From an uncultured Sphingomonadaceae bacterium (GTDB lineage: Bacteria; Pseudomonadota; Alphaproteobacteria; Sphingomonadales; Sphingomonadaceae), in NCBI GenBank assembly GCA_937873035.1, contig CALMVA010000079.1:1-34642 (forward strand): 34,642 nucleotides of DNA. The letters are read 5' to 3'. Of the stretch, positions 33,225 through 34,642 are shown in pieces (within the stretch, counting starts at the first letter, position 1; each line of letters starts with the position of its first letter). Position numbers and translations under genes: made by a program. The notes under the pieces are model-generated. The model did not search any database. It was not told where the DNA came from and saw only the letters and a list, made by a program, of their open reading frames with translations.

Positions 33225-34642
<1,418 letters not shown>

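Overview
The window is a GC-rich, gene-dense chromosomal segment. Protein sequences and gene neighbourhoods point to an alphaproteobacterium, most likely a sphingomonad (Sphingomonadales). The assignment rests on the look of the proteins, the dispersed 'GAGCCTGTCGAAG'-type inverted repeats and 'GTCATGCCAGC' palindromes common in that group, and GTG/TTG starts with ATGA/GTGA stop-start overlaps. No 16S rRNA or tRNA gene is present to confirm it. Nearly everything is core housekeeping. There is no phage, insertion sequence, CRISPR array or plasmid backbone. No gene-free stretch exceeds 300 bases; the longest, 9806-10084 and 4736-5003, are occupied largely by repeats.

Layout. 1-244: 5' end of glyQ (minus). 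374-2217: two tandem TraB/GumN-family exported proteins. 2349-4735: rplY (L25/Ctc), pth and ychF, a translation-linked cluster. 5004-5925: a truncated haemoglobin preceded by an FNR/FixK-type box, then a MaoC-like hydratase. 5941-8349 (minus): a dienelactone-hydrolase-like gene, hrcA and grpE. 8467-9805: rph and rdgB. 10085-11496: an OmpA-like protein and a CAP/SCP protein lying between rdgB and hemW. 11491-16848: hemW, a divergent LpoA-like lipoprotein, rsmI, yraN, gshB and a DedA membrane protein. 16978-20339 (minus): a DUF4153 membrane protein, a transaldolase-like aldolase and xerC. 20459-25598: a DUF3089 lipase-like protein, ruvX, an amino-acid permease, pyrB and a dihydroorotase-like protein that has lost its metal ligands (pyrX type), all linked by stop-start overlaps or short gaps. 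25642-28411 (minus): ParA-like ATPase, ribbon-helix-helix-like protein and TPR/SPOR protein, divergent from a Sel1/SPOR protein (28592-29557). 29564-31388: serB (minus) and miaA. 31473-34642: ilvB, ilvH and a 3'-truncated ilvC, the branched-chain amino acid operon.

The nearest thing to an under-described system is the ParA / RHH-like / TPR-SPOR operon facing a Sel1-SPOR gene, with a near-consensus CtrA-type site in the shared promoter region. It could be a positioning module for septal peptidoglycan or envelope factors; this is inference. Other points worth a look are the FNR-type box before the truncated haemoglobin, the catalytically dead-looking PyrC, three divergent gene pairs whose start codons overlap or nearly touch, and two or three families of structured intergenic repeats. 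Several starts were moved from the longest open frame to a position supported by a Shine-Dalgarno sequence, family length or signal peptide; each entry says so.
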